Source: Nitrospinaceae bacterium (GTDB lineage Bacteria > Nitrospinota > Nitrospinia > Nitrospinales > VA-1). Taken from it: a DNA stretch of 36,411 nucleotides. Below the pieces are notes generated by a model, which saw nothing but the letters and a program-made list of their open reading frames with translations, searched no databases and was not told the origin of the DNA. The stretch is from NCBI GenBank assembly GCA_023271875.1, contig JALPWY010000014.1, positions 1 through 36,411 of the forward strand, written 5' to 3'. Of this stretch, positions 8,497-17,909 are shown one piece after another (position 1 is the stretch's first letter; each line of letters starts with the position of its first letter). A program made the translations under genes and the position numbers.

Positions 8497-9762
8497 TTAC
8501 TTTTTAGTATTTTTTTCGTTGGCCTGTCTGCTTGCCTGATACTTCAATAATTTCATTCGATTATCGTCTGTATGAGGTAGAAGTTTTAAGTAAAAAGCGG
8601 ATAAAAGCTTGTGGGTTATGCTTACGTTGTCAACTATTCGATTTATAAAATTAAATGGAAGATCTTTTTGCATTTTATAAGATGTGTGAACAATGACGCA
8701 AAATATAATTATATTTGGAACCCAAATAGAGGAATAAGGTTCTACTTGTCCCGATTTTCCCATATTTTGTGCGAATATTAATCCCATATAGTACAGGAGA
8801 ATTACCATAATAGAAGTGGCAAAACCTCCTGATTTTCCACCTCTGCTCGAATGAATACCAAGTGTTGCGCCCAGAAGACCAAACAGTAAACATGTGAAGG
8901 GGATTGCAAACTTTTTACTGAGCTCGACCTTTGCGGCAAATGTTGGCAGTCCTTTTTTTTCAAAATCTTTAATTTGCTTTAGAAGTAAATTAATTGATAA
9001 TTCGCGGTGGCCTATCAGAGCCTCTTTTTCCAGTTGGGCTGTATCGGGAAGGCTTAGGGTTAGCTCATATGTATCAAAGTTTATCGTCTGATATTGGCTA
9101 ATCTTTTCCTCTAATTCGTGAATCGTGCCACCTGTCAACTTCAGTCGAACTCTTAATGATTCTATATTGGGAAGAATTATTGCTTGGTTTGCCGTTATTA
9201 TTTTAGGTGATTTCGATTGAGTTGTGTCAGATATAAATATATCTCCAAACTGGAATTTTTTTTCGTTTTTTTTTGCAAGAAAAACCAAATTCTTAAAATC
9301 ATAATTCAATATATTGGGTTTGATATTTATGTCGGCGCGATTTTTAATAATTTCATAAGTTTTTTGTTTGTATGCGAAATTACCCCAAGGCAATGCATAT
9401 ACCATAATAATAACGGCTACGATGTATGTGAAAATTGAGAATATAAGTACAGGTCGCATGGTTTGCATAAAACTTAAGTGACAAGATTTCATGGCAACCC
9501 ATTCGTTAGATGCCGAAAACTGATTGAAGGTTGCTACGGATGCGACCAGGACGCTAATGGGAACAGTAAGAGCCAAGTATGAAGGAGATATATAAATCAT
9601 TATAAGAAATACCTCCAAAATTGAAACCCCACGATTAACAATATTTTCGGCGATGAATAAAAACTTATCTAAATATAGGACGGTTGTTAGAGACCCGACT
9701 GTAATTAAGAATATTTTTATCAACTCTCTAAGAATGTATCTATCAATGATATTGATGGACAT
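8497..9762 (-). CDS. lptF: LptF/LptG-family LPS export permease
   Basis: This is a membrane component of the LptB2FG complex that extracts LPS from the inner membrane. The N-terminus MSINIIDRYILRELIKIFLI and the SPSYLALTVPISVLVASVATFN segment are typical of the YjgP/YjgQ family. Three N-terminal membrane segments are followed by a large periplasmic beta-rich domain (about residues 130-270). Three more segments follow, including FAIPFTCLLFGLLGATLGIHSSRGGKSGGF. The 421 residues are slightly longer than usual because of a charged C-terminal tail. LptF and LptG are close paralogues and only one is present here, so the F assignment is tentative. It is convergent with pyrG and divergent from lipA. 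The partners lptB, lptA and lptC lie at 27056-28854. Confidence 0.87.
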   Translation of the reverse strand: MSINIIDRYILRELIKIFLITVGSLTTVLYLDKFLFIAENIVNRGVSILEVFLIMIYISPSYLALTVPISVLVASVATFNQFSASNEWVAMKSCHLSFMQTMRPVLIFSIFTYIVAVIIMVYALPWGNFAYKQKTYEIIKNRADINIKPNILNYDFKNLVFLAKKNEKKFQFGDIFISDTTQSKSPKIITANQAIILPNIESLRVRLKLTGGTIHELEEKISQYQTINFDTYELTLSLPDTAQLEKEALIGHRELSINLLLKQIKDFEKKGLPTFAAKVELSKKFAIPFTCLLFGLLGATLGIHSSRGGKSGGFATSIMVILLYYMGLIFAQNMGKSGQVEPYSSIWVPNIIIFCVIVHTSYKMQKDLPFNFINRIVDNVSITHKLLSAFYLKLLPHTDDNRMKLLKYQASRQANEKNTKK

Positions 9763-9987
9763 AATTCAATAAATAAATTTGATGATATAGTTAAATTACT
9801 TAGACTTTGTTAAAATCTTCCTATTGAGGAGAATATTGTCGTGATAAAAGTATTCGCAGAACCCAAAAACACAATAGAAAGATCAGTAATATACTCGCGA
9901 AGTTAAAATTGTTAATGAATTTATTATATCTAGATTAAACCGTTTTGATGAATAAAAAATCTGGGGATATCTTTTGTTTTAATTAAT

Positions 9988-10878
9988 ATGAATAAAGCTA
10001 AACCTTCTAATACTCCTATTCGAAAACTTCCAGATTGGCTTAAGACTTCGCTTCCAAAAGGAGATAATTATTTTCATTTGAAAACCTTAGTTGAAAAACA
10101 TGGATTAAACACTGTTTGTGAATCGGCTTCGTGTCCTAATGTGGGAAGCTGTTGGGCTGCAAGAACTTTAACACTTATGATACTTGGAGAGACCTGTACT
10201 AGATCTTGCCAATTTTGTGATGTTCCGACAGGATCTATGAAACCACCAAGGGTAGAGGAGCCTTTAGAAGTTGCAGAAATGCTATCTAAGCTAAACCTTG
10301 AGTATGTCGTTATAACATCCGTTGATCGGGATGATCTGCCTGATGGGGGAGCCGATATTTGGGCGACAACTATTCGCAATATTAAAGAAAAAAATCCTTA
10401 TGTAAAAGTAGAAGCCTTGGTTCCTGATTTTAAGGGTGAAGATTTACTTGTAAACAAAATATGTCAGGCACAACCCGATGTCATTGCTCATAATATAGAA
10501 ACTGTTGAATCTTTGCAATCGATTGTGAGACCTCAATGCCGATATTCATGGTCGCTAAAAGTTTTAAAAAATATTTCGAAAAACAATATAATTACGAAAA
10601 GTAATCTTATGCTGGGACTTGGAGAGAAAAAAAAAGAGGTTGTTGAAACAATGCGTCATTTGGCAGAAATAAACTGTAAAATTCTATCTATAGGACAATA
10701 TTTGAGGCCTTCTAGAAAACACTTGGAGGTAGTCGAGTATATACACCCTGAAACTTTTGCTGAATATAAAACAATTGGTTTATCTCTTGGAATTAATCAT
10801 ATTGAGGCTGGTCCTTTGGTAAGAAGCTCCTATCGTGCTGACCTGCAAGCGCAGAGTTTATTGAATGCTCTTCATTAG
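9988..10878 (+). CDS. lipA: Lipoyl synthase
   Basis: LipA is a radical SAM enzyme that inserts two sulfurs into protein-bound octanoyl groups to make lipoyl cofactors for 2-oxoacid dehydrogenases and the glycine cleavage system. The auxiliary cluster motif CESASCPNVGSCW gives C44, C49 and C55. The radical SAM motif CTRSCQFC gives C70, C74 and C77. The C-terminal RSSYRAD contains the serine that ligates the auxiliary cluster. The 296-residue length is normal. No clear Shine-Dalgarno precedes the ATG. lipB is not adjacent, so the octanoyl donor route lies elsewhere. It is divergent from lptF across a 225-base gap in which I recognised no other gene. Confidence 0.97.
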   Translation: MNKAKPSNTPIRKLPDWLKTSLPKGDNYFHLKTLVEKHGLNTVCESASCPNVGSCWAARTLTLMILGETCTRSCQFCDVPTGSMKPPRVEEPLEVAEMLSKLNLEYVVITSVDRDDLPDGGADIWATTIRNIKEKNPYVKVEALVPDFKGEDLLVNKICQAQPDVIAHNIETVESLQSIVRPQCRYSWSLKVLKNISKNNIITKSNLMLGLGEKKKEVVETMRHLAEINCKILSIGQYLRPSRKHLEVVEYIHPETFAEYKTIGLSLGINHIEAGPLVRSSYRADLQAQSLLNALH

Positions 10879-11040
10879 TGAACCTAACTGTACCGTGTTA
10901 TTCTCGCGCTTAATTTAGTTTTTTAGATATTTGATAATTTTATGATAATATTTGAAAGTTTTATTAACTAGATAATATTAGTACAAGTTTTTTGTGCGCA
11001 AATTCTGTATCTCATGAAATTTATAGGGGAGAGAAGTGTT

Positions 11041-11163
11041 GTGGGGGTTTTAAAAATGTTCATTATTTTTATGTTTGCTGCTGTGGCACTTGGTTTTTTT
11101 GCAAGCATCGGTATTTGGGCTGCCGTATCATTTCTTAGACTGTTTGGGATTGAAACTCTCTAG
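11041..11163 (+). CDS. Small single-pass membrane protein, 40 aa
   Basis: A GTG-initiated ORF of 40 codons follows an AG-rich Shine-Dalgarno-like stretch (GGGGAGAGAAG) that ends about 4 bases upstream. The product is almost entirely one hydrophobic helix, with MFIIFMFAAVALGFFASIG and then IWAAVSFLRLFGIETL. An in-frame ATG sits five codons further on. I do not recognise a family. A second tiny membrane ORF follows 67 bases later on the same strand, and both fill the gap between lipA and the yej operon. It may be a real small protein or a chance ORF in AT-rich DNA. Confidence 0.45.
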   Translation: MGVLKMFIIFMFAAVALGFFASIGIWAAVSFLRLFGIETL

Positions 11164-11230
11164 AGTATCTGTGCTAATTCATGACGTTAATTTTAAATGA
11201 TGTGCAATTGAATTTTTCAAGGATAAAACT

Positions 11231-11326
11231 ATGTCGATTTATGGAATACTATGTCTTGGCTTGTCAGGGTGTTGTACGTTAGCTATTATTTATTATTTTT
11301 TCAATAAAATGAGATTGTCTGAATAG
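11231..11326 (+). CDS. Tiny membrane protein, 31 aa
   Basis: An ATG-initiated ORF of 31 codons is preceded by AAGGATAAAACT, a weak Shine-Dalgarno-like AAGGA at 8-12 bases. The product begins MSIYGILCLGLSGCCTLAII and continues with aromatic residues, then ends in a charged tail (NKMRLSE). It looks like a single transmembrane helix with a cytoplasmic positive end. Two adjacent cysteines lie mid-helix. No family is recognised. It follows the 40-codon ORF on the same strand and ends 18 bases before the convergent yejF stop. Confidence 0.35.
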   Translation: MSIYGILCLGLSGCCTLAIIYYFFNKMRLSE

Positions 11327-11344
11327 ATTTTAGATTAAAATTAT

Positions 11345-13360
11345 TTATTTTTTGGCATGGCATCGAACAAAGGATGTTCCCGAATATACAGGTTCAGGGT
11401 ATTCCTTTTTGCATTCGTGACTTAGTGTAGAGCCTTCGGTCTCATTAAGAAAAATTGGACAGCGAGGATGAAAATGACAACCGCTAGGTGGGTTTAAAGG
11501 TGAGGGAACATCACCTTTTATTAACTGGAATGTTTTACGGGTTTCAATGTCTGGAATAGACTCTAGTAATGATTTGGTGTATGGGTGCTTTGGATTTTGA
11601 AAGATTTCATTTGTCGATCCAATTTCGATAATTTTACCAAGATACATGATCGCCACTTTGTCAGCCATGTATCTCACTACACCTAAGTTATGGGTGATGA
11701 ATAAGTAGGTCAATTTTCGTTTTGCTTGTAATTCTTTAAAAAGGTTGAGAACTTGGGCTTGTACGGAAACATCCAAAGCACTTGTTGGTTCATCTAGCAC
11801 TAGAAAACTTGGTTCAAGAATCAATGCCCGGGCAATCGCAATTCGTTGCCTTTGTCCGCCAGAAAATTCGTGTGGGTATCTATCTATGGTAGATATGGGT
11901 AAACCAACCTCGATTAAAACATGTTCAATTTTTTTTCTTCGTTCAATCGAGCCCATATTTTTAGAATGCTCCTGTAGTCCTTCTCCTACAATATCTTCAA
12001 CGGTCATACGTGGCGATAACGATCCCATAGGATCTTGAAATACAATTTGCATTTGATTGCGTATTTTCTTTAACGCAGTGTTATTTAATTTCATTATGTC
12101 CAGTCCATCAAACGTCACTTCCCCTTGGGTCTCTCTTGTCAGCCTCAAAATAGATTCGCCAAGAGTAGTCTTGCCACATCCTGACTCACCAACAAGTGCA
12201 AGGGTAGATCCTTTTTGTATTTCAAGATCAACATTGTCAACTGCTTTAATATAGTTGGCTATTCGTAAAAGCACTCCTTTTCGGACGGGAAACCATGTTC
12301 GTAGAGTCTTAATGGATAAAATTGATTTGTTTTCTATCAAGCGCTCTGGTGATTTAATGCGATCTGTCATGGCGATTTCATTTGGCAGGTTCCCATGCTC
12401 ATATAGATGGCAAAATGAGTAGTGATTTGGTTCAATAGTGTATTGAGGGCTTTCAACTTTTTGGCAAATATCCATAGCCTCGGAGCAACGCTCCGCAAAA
12501 AGGCACCCAGCACCGTATTCAGTCGCGCTAGGAACCATACCAGGAATAGTGTTGAGGAGAAAACCTGTATCATTGGTTTTTGGAATTGAATTCATTAAGT
12601 GGCGTGTGTAAGGATGCGCCATGTTTTTAAAAATACTATCGCGAGAGCCTTTTTCGGCAATCCTACCTGCGTACATAATACAAATGTCGTCGGCTATTTG
12701 ATTTACAATTCCCATATCGTGGGTGATAAGCAGAATAGCCATTCCTGTTTCTTTTTGGAGGTCCGACATTAGCTTTAGAACTTGAGCTTGGATGGTAACA
12801 TCTAGCGCCGTAGTTGGTTCATCAGCGATGAGTAGTTTTGGTTTGCAGGCCAACGCCATAGCAATCATCACACGTTGTTTCATTCCTCCAGAAAGTTCAT
12901 GAGGAAAACAGTCTACTCGTTTATGTGGGTCCGGTATTCCTACTTGGTTTAATAATTCTATCGCGAGTTTGCGGGCAGGGCCTTTCGCTATTTTTCTGTG
13001 TTGATACAGAGGTTCTTCTAATTGATTGCCTATTCGATAAAGCGGGTTTAATGATGTCATTGGTTCCTGAAAAATCATGGAAATATCATTTCCGCGTATT
13101 GATTGCATTTCTAGTTCGGTAAGGTTTGATAGGTTTTTTTTATTGAAGTAGACTTGGCCAGAGGGGTGAAATCCGTTATTAGCAATGAGCCGAATTATTG
13201 AAAATGCAGTTTGAGTTTTTCCGCATCCTGATTCTCCAACGATAGCAAGTGTTTTCCCTTGCTCTATTTTAAATGATATACCGTCGACGGCACGCGCCAC
13301 CTTATCAATTCCAACATTAAAATAAGTTTTGAGGTTTTTAACTTCAAGTAATGAAGACAC
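11345..13360 (-). CDS. yejF: Double ATPase of peptide ABC importer (YejF type)
   Basis: This protein hydrolyses ATP to drive peptide uptake through the YejB-YejE permease. It is a fusion of two ABC domains in one 671-residue chain. The first has Walker A GESGCGKT (residues 42-49), signature LSGGMKQRV and [18 protein letters not shown]. The second has [13 protein letters not shown] (about residue 390), [15 protein letters not shown] and [17 protein letters not shown]. Each half ends with the cysteine-containing oligopeptide-transporter extension ([17 protein letters not shown]). The start is GTG, directly after the yejE stop, with AAGGA 8 bases upstream, so translation is probably coupled. YejF is the family name for fused ATPases in yejABEF operons, which import peptides such as microcin C in Escherichia coli. 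The substrate here is unknown. Confidence 0.92.
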   Translation of the reverse strand: MSSLLEVKNLKTYFNVGIDKVARAVDGISFKIEQGKTLAIVGESGCGKTQTAFSIIRLIANNGFHPSGQVYFNKKNLSNLTELEMQSIRGNDISMIFQEPMTSLNPLYRIGNQLEEPLYQHRKIAKGPARKLAIELLNQVGIPDPHKRVDCFPHELSGGMKQRVMIAMALACKPKLLIADEPTTALDVTIQAQVLKLMSDLQKETGMAILLITHDMGIVNQIADDICIMYAGRIAEKGSRDSIFKNMAHPYTRHLMNSIPKTNDTGFLLNTIPGMVPSATEYGAGCLFAERCSEAMDICQKVESPQYTIEPNHYSFCHLYEHGNLPNEIAMTDRIKSPERLIENKSILSIKTLRTWFPVRKGVLLRIANYIKAVDNVDLEIQKGSTLALVGESGCGKTTLGESILRLTRETQGEVTFDGLDIMKLNNTALKKIRNQMQIVFQDPMGSLSPRMTVEDIVGEGLQEHSKNMGSIERRKKIEHVLIEVGLPISTIDRYPHEFSGGQRQRIAIARALILEPSFLVLDEPTSALDVSVQAQVLNLFKELQAKRKLTYLFITHNLGVVRYMADKVAIMYLGKIIEIGSTNEIFQNPKHPYTKSLLESIPDIETRKTFQLIKGDVPSPLNPPSGCHFHPRCPIFLNETEGSTLSHECKKEYPEPVYSGTSFVRCHAKK

Positions 13361-14629
13361 TTAATTATTCCTTTTTGGGTCAAATGCATTACGTATCCCC
13401 TCTCCGACAAATGTCAGCATTGTCAGAGTTGCAGTGAGTGTTAGAAATGTGGGAAGTAATATCCATATGGCTTGAAGATTTGTCTTTCCTTGCGCTAGTA
13501 ACTCTCCTATGCTAGGAGCAGGACTCGGAACCCCTAAATTAAGAAAATCTAAACTTACAAGCGCTAAAATCCCAGCTGTAACTTCAAATGGGAAAAAAGT
13601 TATGACTGGGGTTAAAGCATTTGGCAGAATGTGTTTCCGCATAATTCTAAAATTAGATACACCCATAGCTTTTGCGGATTTTACATATTCAAAGTTTCGA
13701 ATTTTTAAAAATTCGGCTCGTATATAAGCGGCTATGCCCATCCATGCTGTTAAATTTAAAATCAAAAAAAGTAATAATGCTGAAGGAACTAAAAACGAGC
13801 TTAAAATAATTAGTAAATATAGTCTTGGGATTGAACCCCATACTTCGGTTAATCTTTGCCCTATTAGATCTATCCACCCGCCAAAATACCCCTGTGTTCC
13901 TCCTAGTAAGCATCCGATTATTGTTCCTGTAATGGCAATGGAAATTCCAAAAGTCATTGATATACGCAGTCCATAAACTAACCTTGCTAAAACATCTCGT
14001 CCCCGATCATCTGTTCCAAGGTAATGTCCATCGATCCATGAAGACTCTATGACTTGACTAGTTGCTGCATCAATAGTTTTATAAGGAGCTGCAAGAACTA
14101 CATTTCCTGTAATGCTTTCTGTCGGTATATATTTGTAGTCATAACGTACAGGAGGCCATAATGCCCAGTAATCAAGAGGTTTTTTAGAGGGTTTTAGAAT
14201 AACGCCATTTGTGTTTGGTGAAATATGACTCTCGTTAACCTTATCCTCAAAGTCATCTATTTCAATTGAAAAAACCGGTTCCTGTTCTTCAAAATCATCC
14301 AATTTAATGTCAAAGGATGATGATTTGTTATTATCATTAGAGTCAAAATAATTGTCTTCTGGTATTCCATCTAGAAGATTTCTGAATTTTTTTGAGAGAT
14401 AATCAGGTTCGCTTAAGAGGGTCCCTCCAAAATCCTTTTCACTATAACTAAATAATACTGGAAAAAAAGTTTTGCCTTCAACTACAAGTATAATAGGACG
14501 AGTATTACATATAAATTCCGCAGGAGTTGTGATGATGAAAAGAATTAGCAAAAGAAGAAAACTAATGAAAGCTCTTTTATCATGCTTAAACTTGTTCCAT
14601 TTGAGGTTAAAATCTGTGGTTATTTTCAT
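13361..14629 (-). CDS. yejE: Peptide ABC importer permease (YejE type) with acidic insert
   Basis: This is an inner-membrane permease subunit. The N-terminus (KWNKFKHDKRAFISFLLLLILF) is a first membrane helix. A periplasmic segment with FFPVLFSYSEKDFGG matches YejE. The C-terminal DppC-like domain has YLGTDDRGRDVLARLVYG, the EAA loop VKSAKAMGVSNFRIMRKHILPNA and GEGIRNAFDPKRNN. At 422 residues it is about 80 longer than the roughly 340-residue YejE I know. The excess is mainly a low-complexity insert at about residues 85-152 with an acidic repeat (DIKLDDFEEQ, SIEIDDFEDK), plus extra residues around 165-195. It lies 12 bases after yejB and abuts yejF. Confidence 0.9.
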   Translation of the reverse strand: MKITTDFNLKWNKFKHDKRAFISFLLLLILFIITTPAEFICNTRPIILVVEGKTFFPVLFSYSEKDFGGTLLSEPDYLSKKFRNLLDGIPEDNYFDSNDNNKSSSFDIKLDDFEEQEPVFSIEIDDFEDKVNESHISPNTNGVILKPSKKPLDYWALWPPVRYDYKYIPTESITGNVVLAAPYKTIDAATSQVIESSWIDGHYLGTDDRGRDVLARLVYGLRISMTFGISIAITGTIIGCLLGGTQGYFGGWIDLIGQRLTEVWGSIPRLYLLIILSSFLVPSALLLFLILNLTAWMGIAAYIRAEFLKIRNFEYVKSAKAMGVSNFRIMRKHILPNALTPVITFFPFEVTAGILALVSLDFLNLGVPSPAPSIGELLAQGKTNLQAIWILLPTFLTLTATLTMLTFVGEGIRNAFDPKRNN

Positions 14630-14641
14630 ACCTTAATTTTA

Positions 14642-15781
14642 TTAACCCTGTGACTCATCGAACGAGATACGCCGATCAATAAGAACATATGTCATGTCTG
14701 TCAGTAACTGACCGATAAGCCCCATCAATGAAAATATAAATAATGTTCCCAAGACTATTGGGTAGTCTCTTTGTATGACAGCCTGATAAGAAAGTAGACC
14801 CAGGCCATCTAGAGTGAATATTTGCTCAATTAAAAGCGAGCCAGCAAAAAACATTGCTAGAAATGCAGATGGAAAACCAGTGACAAGAGGAATGAGTGCA
14901 TTTTTAAGAATATGTTTGAATAAAACTATTTTTTCTGGCAATCCTTTTGCCCGTGCAGTAAGAACATACTGTTTTTGTGTTTCTTCCAGAATGGCATTTT
15001 TGGTTAGCATTGTAAGGGTAGCAAATCCACCTAGTATGAAGCAGAATAAAGGTGCAGCCAAATGACTAAGGTAATCGCCGATTTTTTTTAATATGGACCA
15101 GTCTTCATACCCAGGTGTCCCGGCAGAAGTTAATCCAGATAAAGGAATAAGGTGAATAATTGCTCCATCACCCGGACCTAGAAATACGATCATAAATATT
15201 CCCATTACAAATCCAGGAATACTGTATCCCACAAGCACAATAAGACTGGTGACTGTATCGTATTCCGTTTCATGTCTGACTGCTTTAGAGATACCAAGAA
15301 AAATGCAAATAATATAAGTAATAAAAAAACTTGTTACACCTAGGGATGCTGAGACAGGTAATTTTTCTTTAATAAGTTCTAATACAGATTTGTTTCTGTA
15401 AAAGGAATCCCCAAATTTAAAGACTAGAAAACCTTCCCAATTATCTCTATTAATAAATCGGTCGGCGAATGATCCTTCTGAATTTATGGGTGCATACCAT
15501 AAAAATGTTCTGATATAGCGTTCCCATAACGGACGATCAAGATTGTATATTTTTTTGAGATTTTCCAGGTTTGTATCGTCAATTTCTGATTGTTTTATGG
15601 AAAGCATTTTCTGGGCTCCTCCCCCAGCCTCAGACATTGATGTAGAGTGACCTCTTAACAGAGATTTCATTTGATCAATAGGTCCTCCGGGAACAAACTG
15701 AATAATCAAGAATGTGATTGTCACGATTCCGATAAGGGTTGGAAACATTAAAAGAAATCGACGTATTATGTAGGATGTCAT
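14642..15781 (-). CDS. yejB: Peptide ABC importer permease (YejB type)
   Basis: This is the partner permease of YejE. MTSYIIRRFLLMFPTLIGIV and FVPGGPIDQ are the classic start of DppB-type permeases, followed by YNLDRPLWERY and several membrane helices. The EAA loop is YVLTARAKGLPEKIVLFKHI, and the end is DMTYVLIDRRISFD. The frame is open to an ATG at 15823, which would overlap yejA by 32 bases. I chose the internal ATG at 15781 because it begins exactly where homologues do and leaves a 10-base gap after yejA. Neither start has a clear Shine-Dalgarno. A segment rich in Gly, Ser and Glu around residues 35-60 (counted from this start) is longer than in short DppB proteins but is usual for YejB. 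Confidence 0.9.
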   Translation of the reverse strand: MTSYIIRRFLLMFPTLIGIVTITFLIIQFVPGGPIDQMKSLLRGHSTSMSEAGGGAQKMLSIKQSEIDDTNLENLKKIYNLDRPLWERYIRTFLWYAPINSEGSFADRFINRDNWEGFLVFKFGDSFYRNKSVLELIKEKLPVSASLGVTSFFITYIICIFLGISKAVRHETEYDTVTSLIVLVGYSIPGFVMGIFMIVFLGPGDGAIIHLIPLSGLTSAGTPGYEDWSILKKIGDYLSHLAAPLFCFILGGFATLTMLTKNAILEETQKQYVLTARAKGLPEKIVLFKHILKNALIPLVTGFPSAFLAMFFAGSLLIEQIFTLDGLGLLSYQAVIQRDYPIVLGTLFIFSLMGLIGQLLTDMTYVLIDRRISFDESQG

Positions 15782-15791
15782 TGAGGAAAAA

Positions 15792-17714
15792 TTACTGGAG
15801 AGCGGAACCTGAAGCTCGTGCATTTTTTAATCTAGTTGCTTTACTTTCATCAAACCACCACCACTCGAGTATATTATTTATAATAATTGACTGTGATGGA
15901 TTAATTTTTGGTCGTGAAAATTTATTCCAGTAAACAATTCGATCATAGGGTATATACCAATTAGGTACGATATAAAATTGGTGAGTAAGAATCCGATCCA
16001 TTGCCTGAATATAATTTACCAACTCTTTGCGCGTCTTTGCTTCTACGATGTTATCGATCAACTCGTCGATTGCTGGATTTTTGATCCCCATATAATTTCG
16101 TGAACCCGGAGTACTTTTTGCTTCGCTACTCCACATAGAGCGTTGTTCATTCCCTGGTGATCGGCTTTGCGGATAGTTTGCAACGATCATATCAAAATTA
16201 AAATTTCTTAAAATTTCTTCGTATTTTGCTATTTGTACTACTTTAATATCTAATCTTAGTCCAATTTTTTTAAGGTTGTTTTTGTATGGTTCCACAATTC
16301 TTTGGAATAGGGGAGAGCTAAGAACTAATTTAATGGTCATTCTGTTTCCATTTTTGCTCCGTATTCCATCAGCTCCCATCTCCCACCCAGCAGAGTCCAA
16401 TAAAGCATTCGCTATTTTGATATTATTTTCTAAAGACTGTCCTTGGCCAGGAGCGCCAACAGGTTTCCTCAATGTTGTTTTGGGTACAAAGGAAGACCCG
16501 TATTTTCCCAGAAGTTTTTGCAATATAGATTTAACTTCACCATTCGGTAATCCCTTAGCTTTCATTTCTGGGTTATTATCGAAAAAGCATTCGTTACGGG
16601 TATATTGTCCGTAGAAAAGATTTTTATTACTCCATTGAAAATCAAAAACCATGGCAACTGCTGCGCGTACTTTTCTGGATAAGAAAATATCGTTGCGCTG
16701 GTTCATGACAAACCCTTGCATGCCTGCTACTCTAGTGTGAGGAAAAGTCCCTCTGATGTAATAATTCTTTTTAACAAAGTCACCCTTAAAATCCAAGGCC
16801 CAATCACGCGAACTGTTTACCATGTGAGCATCAAAATCTCCGCCCTTAAACCCTTCTCGCATCGCAACTGGATCTAAATATATTTTCCAGGTTACCTCAT
16901 CAAAATTATATCTGCCCTTATTAATGCCAAGATTTTTACCCCACCAGTTTTTGTTTTTTATGAAGGTTATGTGTTTGCCGAATTCAAAGCCTTTTATTTT
17001 ATAAGGACCGCTTCCCACGGCAATTTCATCAAAATCTGATCCAAATGATTTATCCTTAATTCCATATATATGTTTCGGGAATATAGTCATTTGCCCTGTG
17101 ATCAGAGGAAGTTCTTGATTGTATATAGCGAATGTATACTTAACTTTATGTGAGCTAATCTTTGTTACAGTTTTGATATCTTTAAAATACTGTTTTGAAA
17201 TAGGGTGGTATTCAGGATCTTTTAAGAGGTTGAAAGAAAAAACAAAATCATCAGCAGTGACTGGATGACCATCAGAAAACTTTGCATCTTTGTTGATGTG
17301 GTAGATCATCGTCATACGATCATCTGCCAATTCTACTTTTTCTACTAAACTCCCATATTGTGAAAAGGGCTCAAAATCATCCGCGGAACTATCCATGGGA
17401 GTTTGAAATACCAAATTAGCTATACCTGGCGCTGGGACTCCCTTTAAAGATGCTGGGTTTAACTTGGTGAAAGCTCCAAAATCTGCTAATACTAAATGTC
17501 CTCCGTTCGGGGCTTTTGGGTTACTATACTCATAGGCTTGCCCTTTTTTATACTTTAGGTACTCGGGTCCGTACAATGATAACCCGTTTAGGGGGTTAGC
17601 AAAAACAGTGCTAAAAAATAAACAAACATATACAATTGATAAACCAGGGTATATGAATTTCTTTAGACCACTGATTTTAATTTGATTTTTAGTCATAATT
17701 AACCATTTTATCAT
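15792..17714 (-). CDS. yejA: Periplasmic peptide-binding protein (YejA type)
   Basis: This family 5 extracellular solute-binding protein captures peptides in the periplasm for the YejBEF importer. A signal peptide (YPGLSIVYVCLFFSTVFA) precedes the mature region, which begins NPLNGLSLYGPEYLKY. The YejA-type signature KAPNGGHLVLADFGAFTKLNP follows, then KFSDGHPVTADDFVFSFNLL, a common SBP_bac_5 motif. Translation may start at the first ATG (17714) or at an ATG six codons later (MTKNQIK). The 640-residue length is normal for YejA. It is the first gene of the operon yejA-yejB-yejE-yejF and diverges from ispG. An 8+8-base AT dyad lies just upstream of its start. Confidence 0.92.
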   Translation of the reverse strand: MIKWLIMTKNQIKISGLKKFIYPGLSIVYVCLFFSTVFANPLNGLSLYGPEYLKYKKGQAYEYSNPKAPNGGHLVLADFGAFTKLNPASLKGVPAPGIANLVFQTPMDSSADDFEPFSQYGSLVEKVELADDRMTMIYHINKDAKFSDGHPVTADDFVFSFNLLKDPEYHPISKQYFKDIKTVTKISSHKVKYTFAIYNQELPLITGQMTIFPKHIYGIKDKSFGSDFDEIAVGSGPYKIKGFEFGKHITFIKNKNWWGKNLGINKGRYNFDEVTWKIYLDPVAMREGFKGGDFDAHMVNSSRDWALDFKGDFVKKNYYIRGTFPHTRVAGMQGFVMNQRNDIFLSRKVRAAVAMVFDFQWSNKNLFYGQYTRNECFFDNNPEMKAKGLPNGEVKSILQKLLGKYGSSFVPKTTLRKPVGAPGQGQSLENNIKIANALLDSAGWEMGADGIRSKNGNRMTIKLVLSSPLFQRIVEPYKNNLKKIGLRLDIKVVQIAKYEEILRNFNFDMIVANYPQSRSPGNEQRSMWSSEAKSTPGSRNYMGIKNPAIDELIDNIVEAKTRKELVNYIQAMDRILTHQFYIVPNWYIPYDRIVYWNKFSRPKINPSQSIIINNILEWWWFDESKATRLKNARASGSALQ

Positions 17715-17721
17715 TCTCTCG

Positions 17722-17739
17722 AATAAATTAGAATTTATT
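17722..17739. promoter_or_regulatory. AT-rich dyad just upstream of yejA
   Basis: The 8-base arms AATAAATT and AATTTATT flank a 2-base centre. The dyad lies 8 bases upstream of the yejA start codon, in the 195-base gap shared with the divergent ispG. It could be an operator, but such AT-rich dyads arise easily by chance here. Confidence 0.2.
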
Positions 17740-17909
17740 TTGGGATCAAGCGGATGTTAATTTTTTTTAATTTCTTTGATTTCTATAACTTTAAAATCTT
17801 CTTTATTTTTAAATAACCTTACTTGTTAACAATTATAAACTCTGATAACCTCGCCCGATTATCTTATTAATGACTTTAATTTATAACCGCCTATTTTTGC
17901 TTTTTAAAT

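Noticed and set aside
9841-9906. 21-codon GTG ORF with an upstream GAGGAG
   Set aside because: Very short, with no hydrophobic or conserved features. The GAGGAG is 12-17 bases away, too far for comfort.
14936-14951. Sigma-54-like TGGCAATCCTTTTGCC
   Set aside because: Spacing is correct, but three consensus positions fail and it lies antisense within yejB with no gene to drive.
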